Source of the DNA: Pieris napi
Taxonomy: Eukaryota; Arthropoda; Insecta; Lepidoptera; Pieridae
Assembly: GCF_905475465.1 (NCBI RefSeq)
Contig: NC_062246.1
Location: forward strand, 3,064,001-3,128,000
Reading direction: 5' to 3'
DNA length: 64,000 bases
Positions 1 to 9,320 of the stretch are shown piece after piece. The notes below the pieces were generated by a model that saw nothing but the letters and a program-made list of their open reading frames with translations, was not told the origin of the DNA and searched no databases. Within the stretch, counting starts at the first letter, position 1. Each line of letters starts with the position of its first letter. Both the position numbers and the translations under genes were made by a program.

Positions 1-2
1 CT

Positions 3-650
3 GTGTGTCAAAGCACGGGATACTCACCAGCTTATCTAATGTTTGGTCGAGAGCTTCGCACTCCTTACGATTTGACACATGATCTCAGCACTATTGTTCA
101 ATCAGAAAATTTTGTAGCTGAAATAACGCCTACTTTGAAGAAGCTAATAAGGGATTTAAAAATTGCAAGTGACAATGTAGAAAAACTACAAGAATACAAT
201 CGAGACAAGGTTAACATTAAACGTAGACCCGATCCTGGTTATAAAAGTGGTGATTTGGTGTTAATTGAAACTCATCCATTAAGTAATCAAAATAAAAAAT
301 TTACATCAAAGTTAGCACCAAGAAGAGATGGACCTTACACAATTATAAGGAAGATAGGGTCATCACTTTATGAAGTTGCAAATATAAGTAATCCGACTCA
401 ATCCATAGGTAAATTTCATACATCAGCAATAAGGAAGTTTGAACAAAGAGAAGAAGAAGATGTTCCAGAAGCAATCCTGCCTATTAGAAGAAGAGGAAGA
501 CCAAGGAAAACTCCTGCCAATGTTAATGCTGGTACTCTCATCGGGACGACTCACCGAGTACCAGAGGGGGAGGATGTAACGCGACAGACTCGCGTTGGCG
601 TAAACAATGTCACACTACGGCCAAGACGCATACACGCAACGCACACATAG
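3..650 (+). CDS. Pol polyprotein, integrase C-terminal part (gypsy-type), N-terminally cut by window edge
   Basis: This is the last 215 residues of a retrotransposon pol polyprotein. The integrase would join element DNA into the chromosome. Residues 6-20 (GYSPAYLMFGRELRT) match the conserved end of the gypsy integrase core. Residues 80-90 (YKSGDLVLIET) and the GPY motif at 110-112 mark the GPY/F C-terminal domain. A basic tail follows with an AT-hook-like RGRPRK at 164-169, which may tether integrase to AT-rich chromatin (inference). The first codon is GTG at the window edge, so the real protein starts upstream. The frame is uninterrupted and ends with TAG at 648-650, about 75 bases inside the 3' LTR, so the last ~25 residues are encoded by the LTR. 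The DDE catalytic residues lie outside the window. Confidence 0.9.
   Translation: MCQSTGYSPAYLMFGRELRTPYDLTHDLSTIVQSENFVAEITPTLKKLIRDLKIASDNVEKLQEYNRDKVNIKRRPDPGYKSGDLVLIETHPLSNQNKKFTSKLAPRRDGPYTIIRKIGSSLYEVANISNPTQSIGKFHTSAIRKFEQREEEDVPEAILPIRRRGRPRKTPANVNAGTLIGTTHRVPEGEDVTRQTRVGVNNVTLRPRRIHATHT
563..574 (+). promoter_or_regulatory. Polypurine tract priming plus-strand DNA synthesis
   Basis: AGAGGGGGAGGA sits immediately 5' of the TGTAAC that opens the LTR. This is the position and composition expected for the plus-strand primer of LTR retrotransposon reverse transcription. It lies inside the pol reading frame. Confidence 0.85.
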
Positions 651-965
651 AAGCGCGCGGCTTCTATATAATGCGATGTCCGATCAAGCTCGTGGCATTC
701 GCTAGCTAGACGTCTGCAAGTACGATAGCCCACCGGGTCGTCTGCTTGTGGATCTTCAGTAGCTTTTCTTGACCGATGCCCCGCGTCGTTAAGTTAAGCC
801 TTAGCTAGGTGAACATAAGGGTTGCGATGCCCCGCGTCCTCCCTACGGTTCAATGTTAGGTTAGTCGTATTGTACCTACCTACTGTAATGTTTTCAATAT
901 TGTAACAAGAACAATAAATTACTTTCTTAAGGACAATTGAGTTTAATTCTCAACACGCCCTTACA
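575..965 (+). repeat. 3' long terminal repeat (391 bp)
   Basis: It starts TGTAACGCG right after the polypurine tract and ends CGCCCTTACA, giving TGTAA/TTACA terminal inverted repeats. A polyadenylation signal (AATAAA, about 912) lies near the 3' end. The host sequence that follows starts ATATA. The 5' LTR is outside the window, so LTR-LTR divergence, which would date the insertion, cannot be measured here. Confidence 0.85.
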
Positions 966-1391
966 ATATATAATAATATAAGTATTTTTGTTAAAAGCAG
1001 TTGAGAACTTAATATATAGTTATATAATTTGTATAACATGATCGTGGTCATAGCATCCTCTTGTTACAATTTGAATGTTGGTTGTATATCGCTTCAGATT
1101 TACCAAATGCTATAAAATCCCAACTGTAAAGCAACAAGAGAGCAAAGTTCTCGGTGTGAAGCTTAATTCTCATGAGAAATTAACTGTTCCATTAGTTTTA
1201 ATTCACTAGACTGCAGCGCTTCATTATTTCAGCTGTTTTCGTATAAAAATACTCTAAAACACGACACTGCGTCCAACTGGAACTTAAAATTGAGATATGC
1301 AGTGTAAACCGCAATTTCACGGAAGATGTAGCTTTGGGGACACGAAATCGACATGGCAACACTTTTATATATTACCTATAGTATAGTGGAT
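966..1391. other. Unique AT-rich sequence
   Basis: I see no supported gene. Short reading frames only. Confidence 0.5.
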
Positions 1392-1640
1392 GAGCAGTCT
1401 TGACTTGGTGGATTCAGCGAGCGACTCTCATCCCGGATGTGCAACGATGGACTAGTGCGCATTTAACATTCGCTCGAACGGTTAAGGAAAACAGCGTGAG
1501 GAAACCAGGTTGCCTTAGACCCAAAAAGTCGACAGCGTGTGTCAGGCACAGGATCACATGAGACAAATGATCATGAAACAGATACAAAGAAATTAGAGTC
1601 CTAGACCTAAAAAGGTTACAGCGCAACTGATTTAATTTTT
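1392..1640 (+). mobile_element. tRNA-derived SINE, family 1, B box deleted
   Basis: One of about twelve copies of a lepidopteran-type tRNA-headed SINE (resembling Metulj/HaSE elements; name not verified). It has the GAGCAG start, the GTGCGCATTTAACATTCGCTCGA... body and the GGTTACAGCGCAACTGA tail. The GGTTCGATCCC B box and its flanks are missing, so the internal Pol III promoter is lost. Confidence 0.8.
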
Positions 1641-2189
1641 ATTTATATAATATAACAGTAGGTATTTACATTTATCGAGTTAATTGTAACTTTTTTATTA
1701 CGTTCTTGTAATTGCAAAGTGGCACGAGAGCGATACAGAACATTCAATAGCTTTTCGTGGTTGTCTGGTGTAAGTAATTGTTTAACTTTTTTCATCTTTC
1801 TATAAAAATAAATAAACTTCAGATACAGGCACTAATGAGTTGAACATGCGTGCTTGAAACTAGAGTGACATCATATATTATGTCTTCTGTTTTTCCGCAT
1901 ATATTGTATAATTTTGTTTATTATTAAAACATATTTGATTAAGTATTAATGAAACGTTTTACGTTGTGTTTTCTTGATTTTATGTTTTAAATTTCTTCTT
2001 TAATTTTGGAATTTATAATAGTTTCCAATACTATTGATTTGTATGTAAATAATATTTGTATTATTATATTGTTCTCGTATTAAACGCATGCTGTAGTAGT
2101 ACTTTAGAAAAATCGGAAGTAAAAAGGAAACTAATTAAAGATGAAACCCCGAGCAAATATGTAGCAAAACTTAAAATATATTTACGGAT
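1641..2189. other. AT-rich sequence, nothing identified
   Basis: No coding frame, repeat unit or RNA gene that I can support. Confidence 0.5.
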
Positions 2190-2192
2190 CAG

Positions 2193-2415
2193 CCCTGCGA
2201 TTCTGTAACTCACTTTTCGAACTCACACAGCGGTTTTCGCATCGGCGGTCGCTCTCAAAACAGTCGTGAAGCAGTCATTTTATGATTTGACATTCTGATA
2301 AACAATAAACTACAAGCTCCCACCTTTTCACGATTGCTTCACGACTGATTTCAGAGCGACCGCCGATGCGACAACCGCTGTGTGAGTTCGAAAAGTGAGT
2401 TACAGAATCGCTGGG
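2193..2415. mobile_element. MITE with ~100-bp inverted arms and CAG target duplication (copy 1)
   Basis: The ends read CCCTGCGATTCTGTAACTC and its inverse. Long arms (ACTCACTTTTCGAACTCACA..., CAGCGGTTTTCGCATCGGCG...) fold onto each other around a short spacer. It is flanked by a 3-bp duplication CAG at 2190-2192 and 2416-2418. A second copy at 44008-44248 has the same ends and a CTG duplication. It has no coding capacity, so it must be moved by a transposase encoded elsewhere. A 3-bp duplication is compatible with PIF/Harbinger-related groups, but I cannot assign the superfamily. Confidence 0.88.
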
Positions 2416-2418
2416 CAG

Positions 2419-3430
2419 TATATAAATAATATTACAAATAAAAATCTGTTCACACAATAACGCCTGAAACGTCTCCTGTAAATAGTTGAGCCGCGGTTAT
2501 ATACAGTTACAAAGTAGAATTCCCAAATCTGAACCTATAACTTATAAAGCGATAAATCAAAACATTGTTTGAAGTATTCCATCGCTTGTTTATTTGTTGA
2601 ATATTCTACGAAACTTGCTACAAGTTCTTTCATTTCATTAGGCGTAGTTCTGAGCAGGTCTCATTACTCGAGAAGGGAAAGGTAACTGCCTCAGCTGGCC
2701 GGCACTTTATGAGGAGCAGGCAATATTGTGCGTGCGACTTAATGAAACGGAAACAGACGCGAAAGTACACGCAACAAAAACTCTATTCGAACACTTTAAT
2801 TGTAAATAGAACACGTCCTTACCTAATTACGTTTGAGTTAGGTATGGCCTAGACTTGTCAATGTTATCTTATCATATAATAAAGCGCTAGAAACAAAAAT
2901 AAAGCGTAATATTAACGTTTAGTACAATGTGTGCTTTCGTGGTTTTGATATCAGCAAAAAATTTCAAATTTTGTAAATGAAATCCTAATCTTTAATTAGT
3001 TTTTTATTCGATTTCGTCATACAACCATTGTAATACCGTGGAAACGAATTAAACATTTACGTAACACGAACTAATAGTTTTAAAGATTTAACTATCGGTT
3101 TGTATCAATGGAATAATAGGAACATCGTGAAAAGCGTTCCGTGGCAAAGTAAACAGAAATCTCTCTGAAGCAAAATCGTTTTATAAAATAAAGTAAGTCC
3201 AATAATTCAACACTTCGTCGCTCCTTAGAGAGGGAGGTAGAAAATGGAGAAAAACGTCTCTAATTCAGTTTGCTCCCGATGAACGGTACTCCGAAGCCAC
3301 TAGGTCTTTACGAGGGGCAGGAAATAATATCTATCGGTGAACGACTTGCAGCCCTTTGAATGCCAAGTTTACTTAAGAAATGATTCGATAGAGTGTTTCA
3401 TTTATTCAAGCGATTCCAGTGATACTGTTT
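2419..3430. other. Unique sequence with two more complex islands
   Basis: Islands at about 2640-2760 and 3210-3370 are less AT-rich than their surroundings and share a weak ACTTTAYGAGGRGCAGG motif. No convincing exon: open frames are short and splice signals poor. Confidence 0.4.
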
Positions 3431-3812
3431 TCAATTTGTATGAGTTCATATTAATTCTGATATCTGTATTATTACGTGTTTTGTAAGGTAAGTGAATAAG
3501 TGATTATAGACCGTGTAATTCTACATAATATATCAAAAAAATTTGCAGTTTATTACTTTTTTCTATTTGTATAAGTTCATATTAATTCTGATATCTGTAT
3601 TATTACGTGTTTTGTAAGGTTAGTGAATAAGTGATTATAGACCGTGTAATTATACATAATATAAAAAAAATTGCAGTTTATTACTTTTTTCTATTTGTAT
3701 AAGTTCATATTAATTCTGATATCTGTATTATTACGTGTTTTGTAAGGTAAGTGAATAAGTGATTATAGACCGTGTAATTCTACATCATATATAAAAAATA
3801 GCAGTTTATTTA
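3431..3812 (+). repeat. Tandem repeat, about 130-bp unit, 2.9 copies
   Basis: The block GTATAAGTTCATATTAATTC...GTGTTTTGTAAGGTAAGTGA recurs with anchors at 3438, 3569 and 3697, so the periods are 131 and 128 bp. Copies differ by a few substitutions and indels in the A-rich linker. Each unit carries AAGGTAAGTG (TTAGTG in the middle copy), a good match to a plus-strand splice donor. Confidence 0.9.
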
Positions 3813-4643
3813 TGTGTATTTAATTTATTTTAGTGATAACATGATTTTTTAGATGTATAGTACTTAATATTTTTTTTTATTAACATACATGGGTTTATAG
3901 AATTATACTTAAATTATACAAAAAGGGAATGTAAGTCCTGTGAATGTTCATAGGATAAAGTTAGATGAGATTAAAATTAAATCTTGATTAACCGGCTTGT
4001 AGATTGCATTTCCTGGTTCTTTAATGGCCATAATTACATGAAGTTCAAATTACACGTTGATTTTGAATTACCATATTTTTTATTTTTAGTCGTTATTAAC
4101 AGTGTTTAAGGTTCTATTCATAACAATGTTTTGTAATATTTATTAATATATGACAGTAAGATGACATAAAAGAAAATTCAATAAATTTAGGGGTTATGAA
4201 AATAATTTTTATGAAACTTTTACTCCTCAGTTTAACGCCTGAAATTTCCTATTAAAACGTAACAGCTTTATAAAGGAAAATGAGTAGGTATTTCATGATC
4301 GTGTATTTTGTCCGAAGGCTTTACTTTGTTGGAGTTATTTATATTCCTCGTTCCAGAGCAATAAATTACAGTCTTAAAGGCAGACTGCAGTGAAATAATA
4401 TAGTCACAGAGTATAGTACTTTTGCGAAGTGACGTACGTCTAAATCGACGCTTTCGTATAGGTTGAATACAAGACGGATAGCACAACATTATCTCCAGCT
4501 TTCTCGGGCTAGTTAGCTTCTTGTTCGGAGTGGAAACTTGTCTACGTCTCGCTCAGAAAGGCGTGGGAGGGTTTCATTGCTTTCATGCAACCACCAAGCA
4601 AATTATACCCACCTACTTCAGAGTTCAGATTGATTGTACTCAC
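3813..4643. other. Putative intron on the minus strand; otherwise unannotated
   Basis: If the 4644-4689 exon is real, this is the start of its first intron. A minus-strand frame at 4268-4489 has no recognisable domain and no clear acceptor, and I do not call it. Confidence 0.35.
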
Positions 4644-4689
4644 CCTGAGATATTGCGCTGACGAATATTAAACAAAGCAGTGCTTTCAT
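4644..4689 (-). CDS. Candidate first coding exon of a secreted protein (signal peptide)
   Basis: Minus-strand ATG at 4689-4687 in a good insect context (ACTAAAATG) opens a frame encoding MKALLCLIFVSAISQ. It runs straight into CAGG|GTGAGTAC, a strong splice donor leaving phase 1. The product is a textbook signal peptide: Lys at residue 2, a hydrophobic core at residues 4-13, then a polar end. A phase-1 intron just after the signal peptide is common in secreted insect proteins. The frame is only 46 nt, too short to prove by itself, and hydrophobic short frames arise by chance in AT-rich DNA. No downstream exon could be recognised between 4643 and 1, so the rest may lie left of the window. A CATAAAAGA TATA-like box lies upstream near 4760. 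The family is unknown. Confidence 0.4.
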
Positions 4690-5018
4690 TTTAGTTTGAA
4701 AGCTTGATAGTAGAAACTATGCTAAAGAATTATTATTTATTTAAACTAAACTTTACATCGTCTTTTATGTCGCTTAATTGGCACGAATATGTTTTAATTG
4801 GGATGGTTTTTGTTACAAGAAGTCTAGAAGTCTTAAGTGGTCTGACTTGTGTTTCTACGTCTTGTTCCTGACATACGACGTTATTTTTAAGTCTAAGATA
4901 TGCCAGCCTGGTATCTCGTAATATTTTTCTTAAAATCTAATTGGTCTAAAATCGGGGTTTTAACGCGAATTGACGAGTTTTGATACATTGCAATATTGCT
5001 TTAGGTTTCCCCATGTAA
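4690..5018. other. Upstream region of the candidate signal-peptide exon
   Basis: It holds a possible minus-strand TATA-like element (about 4760) and AT-rich sequence. No gene. Confidence 0.3.
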
Positions 5019-5214
5019 TAATAAAATAGCTTTATTTAATTCCATAAAAATACAAACACATACGACACAAGACTTTAACAATAAAAAAAATGTTGTATTT
5101 CCCCCACGGGGGGTTATGCAAGGCATTCCACAATTTTCTATTTTTTGCTATCTCCAACTATCTTTCCCGCCGTCGTAGCAATTTCATCTGTCAATCTGAC
5201 ACAAGGCCGGCCGG
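5019..5214 (-). pseudogene. LINE reverse transcriptase C-terminus and 3' UTR, decayed
   Basis: On the minus strand a short frame reads GRPCVRLTDEIATTAGKIVG. This matches the RTE/CR1-like LINE ending of the type 'GRPxxRWxDDixxxAGxxW'. It is closed by a stop after DSKK, then comes a 3' UTR with AATAAA (about 5034) near its end. It is a 5'-truncated dead copy with no function of its own. Confidence 0.6.
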
Positions 5215-5741
5215 CCATAGGTACACATTTAAATAAAAAATCTTGAATTATCTAAACTCAAAGTTTATTATTACAATCAACGTTTCGAATGAAAAGCAAT
5301 CATGGTCAGCGACACACTAAATTGTTCATTACTATTTGCAACAAAACCCTATTTTATTTCATGCACTACTTATTAAAATATGAGTATAGTTTATAGCGAA
5401 TATGATAGTTTACATAAAACAGTGGAGGCAAACTATAATGGGAACCGAGTGACTTCCATAACTCAGCACAAAACAAATAAACCTAACTCTAGTTTCGTAT
5501 GAGTTAACTCAGATAAGGAATCGTTATTATACTGTATCCGCTTTCTAACATAATATATTTTAAATTTAATAGAGGCTAGACGCGCGTACTAACATTTAAA
5601 ACTAATTGTAAATTTGCATGTCATCTTTAATTTATTTTGGATTCTGATATGGAAATAATATTTTTTATAAATTTGAGGAATACTTAAATGTTCCTAATCC
5701 TTGGGATTGATCCAGTTTAAACAATTTGTATGACAATACTT
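5215..5741. other. AT-rich sequence, nothing identified
   Basis: No supported coding frame or repeat. Confidence 0.5.
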
Positions 5742-5909
5742 GGCGATTAAAAAGAGTGGCGGAAAGTTTCTTGTCAGTTCTTCTTACCCGCTCTACGCCC
5801 TTGACTTGCGAACTGGTAGTAAATGTAAATTTACAATTAATTTAACTTCTTTCTGACAATTCATAAGTGTACTTACCTGCATGAATAAAGATATTTTGAG
5901 TTTGAGTTA
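5742..5909 (+). mobile_element. 5'-truncated LINE 3' tail (relative of the 28-33 kb element)
   Basis: It aligns with 32973-33150 of the intact LINE: GGCGATTAAAAAGAGTGGCGG, a short inverted block around the CGCCCTTGA, then an AATAAA-GATATTTTGAGTTTGAG tail. It begins at exactly the base that follows the A-tract in the intact element. Its divergence from the intact copy marks it as older. Confidence 0.8.
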
Positions 5910-6966
5910 ATAAAGTTACATTATAATTCGACTTTACTTAATGTCAGAAGAAGAAGAGGGCATGCAGAGTGAGCATCCATGTTTGGAACGACTAAAGACT
6001 AAAAGTTATGTTACAGAATTTATACAAAGCAAGGAATAAAGATTTTGTGAAAAAAGTACTAGTAGTAGTTTTCGTTTTAGTTAACGCCACATATTTTTAA
6101 GTAAAACTTGTTGTGTTTAGACTAAAAATTGTTAAAGTTTTGGTTATGGAATTAAAACAAACAATCTAAGTAGTGTTTTTATTGCCAAAGCTATATTAAA
6201 GTTGATTAATTTGTAATTTCAATGAAGTAAACGAAAAAATTCTAAATTTTCGCATTATCAAAAGTATTTACATATCAATATTTAAATACTAGCTTCTTGC
6301 ATCGGTTGCGTGTTTTTCGGAATGATTTATGCCATCTCTTCAACTACATAGTACCTATAGCTATATTTCGTTAAATTTACATTAAGTTATATATATAATC
6401 ATTGTTTAATTCAGGACGGAACTATTGGTCGAAACTGTACAAAAACCCTTTTGCTAGTTTTTGAGTGTATTACGATTATGATTTTGTGTTATTCATAAAA
6501 CCACACCGAAAAATATTTAAAACAAATAGCATACCTGCCTTTTTATAAATTCATAAAACCATTGTGAAATATTATTGTTTCCGTTCCTATTTTTCTACGT
6601 ATATAAAACATATTGTAGAAAGAATGAAAAAATCTATGAAAAGTTAAAAAACAAAACTGTAGGTCGCATTAGAATTCATCATCATACTTGCATGTAACAT
6701 GCGGTGTCTGGCTAAAAGCCACTAATCCATTTTCCTTTTACGTCATATAGGTTATATACTAGGTTTTGTACGCTCTATGGAAAGTAATTTTTCATAGTGG
6801 CCACACTTTGCGACTACAATAATTAAAAGAGCTTAGATATCGTAGATTATGAGTGTTGTAATGTGCTCATATTGCGTGTATTGTAATGTATTTTAAAAGC
6901 TAAACCGTGTTGTATTGTATCGGGCGTATTACCAATGATTTAGTACACTTTAATAAATAAAAACAA
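5910..6966. other. AT-rich sequence, nothing identified
   Basis: No supported gene or repeat. Confidence 0.5.
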
Positions 6967-7266
6967 ATCAGTGGCGCTAAAACCTTTTTAGTTATGGGTC
7001 TCAGATTACTGTATCTGTTTCATGATTTGTCAATCTAAATAGCAAGTAGGTGATCAGCCTCCGGTGCCTGACACAAGTCGTCGACTTTTTTTTGGGTCCA
7101 TGGCAAGCCCGTTACCTCACGAAATTTTCCTTATTAAATATTAAATATTATTATTGAATATTAACTGCGCACATAGAAAGAAAGTCCATTGGTGCACTTC
7201 CGGGAATCGAACCTACGACCTAAGGGATGGGATGCGCATGCTGAAACCACTAGGCCAACAGTGCTC
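6967..7266 (-). mobile_element. tRNA-derived SINE, family 1
   Basis: Near full-length minus-strand copy. Reading plus, it runs from the tail (ATCAGTGGCGCTAAAACC) to the tRNA-like head (GGGAATCGAACCTACGACC, inverse of the B box) and ends CAACAGTGCTC. The tail has a small expansion of ATTAAATATTA near 7134-7150. Confidence 0.88.
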
Positions 7267-9219
7267 TACACTTTATAAATCTGACTCCATCTTGCACAGG
7301 GTCAAGGGACGGAGATCGAGTTACGGCATCAAATTTTTATATATCCTAAATAATAGTTCGGAAGTAGTTTAAATTATTAAACATATATTTAAACGGAGAC
7401 TGCAACAACAAATTGGCAGATAACAATTGGATATTATAGCCTATTGCGATGTTACCATAACCCTAAAGTAATGAACTATATAATTGCAATATTATGCTGA
7501 ATTTATACAAAATGTATGTGTTCAATTATAAAATTTATCTTTTATTCGCCTTATATTTGCTTTGTCCCTTAAAATTCTAATCGATTCCAATTCTAATCAA
7601 GATTGTGTCAAAAAAAATGATACGATATTAAAAATATTTTGCAATTTTCGCTTAATATGTGAGATATTACCTTTATAAATTCATTTGGCGTGAAACATTC
7701 ATTTTGGTACCCTCTTGAGGGCACAACTTTCCGCGAAGATATAATGTACCGGATATTAATGTTTATGTGTGAAACAAATTCTGAGTAGAATTTTATTTAC
7801 ACAGCTTTGCTGATTAATTATTTGTACACAAACATAATGCTTATATAACATGACTTGACTTTGTACTTGTGGAACGTCGCAACCTGAATTGTGTATTACG
7901 CAATATCCTGAATTCAATTTTGGAGAAATCAATATTTGCACTTGACACTCTGAAGAGTGTTCCGACTCACTCTTCTTGAAAGGAATTCTTTAAAGGAGTG
8001 GCAAACCTATGGAAGGTTTCCAACTCAAAGAATGGAATACCTTATAATGGGATTAAAACCCAGGGAGATCGGGTTTGAGTAAACCAGGTCTATGAACTGA
8101 GCGCGGAAGTAGAGTCTAAATATTCCAGGATTAATAATAATCTATGTATCTAAAACTGTTTGTTTTGATCAACGCAAAGCCAAAACCGTAATAGCTCCGT
8201 GACAGTTGATGGATTATGTGATGAACATTTGCTAAGGATGGATTTCCAGAATTTCTGTTAAAGGAGTATATTTGGGAATTAACACTTGTATGAAAGTTAC
8301 GTAATTTAGTTACGGCAGTGTATTATATATAATAAAGTAACGACTATTCTTAGCGTAAGTGGAGTATGACAAAAATATTATATAAATAGTTTTATCTTTA
8401 ATTAATTAGTAGTCTAAAAATAACGAAAAAATAACGAAGCTTAAAAAAGAAATTAATCCACTTTAGCTGTAATTTTACCATTAAAAAATGTCAATGTGAA
8501 TGTCACAATATAAATTTTTTAAGCACACCATCACATACATGACTGAGTAGGAATTTGAATCTTAGGCTTCCAAGTGTGTGTGTGCCAATTTGTAAGTGTA
8601 TGTATGTTTATCCACAAGATTCCGAGGTTATTTTTTTAATAACTCAGCAATACTCCAACTTGGAGAACAGTTCAATTTCCATCAACTATGCAGTAGTACT
8701 GGAGATAAAGGTACGCATATAATATAGATAGGAGGTCAAGTATATAATATAGATATCCAGGTAAATAATGTTGACAAGTATTTGAAGATGAATAATTTAT
8801 CTAAATTACTATATCTTTAAATATTGAAATTATACTGACAAATAAAAACTTTTTCGATACTAAAAGAATAACCTATAAGCGTTTCTGTTTATTGATATAC
8901 ATTTATATATTTCCTTTAATATGTACAGTAAGTTTATACTGAACAAAATATTGTTCCGATTTCCCATTTCATAATGTGATTTATAACTTAGACTTGTTAT
9001 TAATATTAAAAAAATGTGATCAAATTACCTTTGCCATGTAAATAATAAATCAAACAGTTGAGTAACCTCAAAGGGAAATAAAATGAACGGGTCTCACTAA
9101 AAACCGAAGCTCGAAATCACGAAAGGCGCAACATGTGAAAAACAGAAATTAATTCGAAACGAACGTGTACAGTTACAAAAATGATTTCGTATACGCAACA
9201 CGTCCACCACCCCTGGACA
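7267..9219. other. Long AT-rich unique stretch
   Basis: Nothing I can support. Short chance frames only (for example near 7756-7941 on the minus strand). Confidence 0.5.
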
Positions 9220-9320
9220 AACCCACGCCTAATTGCAGTAATTATGAAACTCTTCGCTCGTTCAAAGTAATTTTTCTGTAGACTACAAATTAGGCGTCAC
9301 CAATTAGCGCGGAGTGGTTT
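9220..9320. promoter_or_regulatory. Homeodomain-type site cluster with 10-bp inverted repeat
   Basis: ACGCCTAATT at 9225-9234 is repeated inverted as AATTAGGCGT at 9288-9297, followed by a further CCAATTAG near 9300. TAATT is the core bound by many homeodomain proteins. The surrounding 9080-9320 is less AT-rich than its neighbours. It may be a regulatory element; sequence alone cannot show it. Confidence 0.25.

Larger units (their letters stand above)
1..965 (+). mobile_element. Ty3/gypsy LTR retrotransposon, 3' end only
   Basis: The left window edge cuts this element, leaving the end of pol, a polypurine tract at 563-574 and a complete 3' LTR at 575-965. The order pol, PPT, LTR is that of Ty3/gypsy elements. 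The LTR ends TGTAA...TTACA are perfect 5-bp inverted repeats. No env-like frame follows pol. The 5' LTR, primer-binding site and gag lie outside the window, so intactness cannot be judged. Confidence 0.9.
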
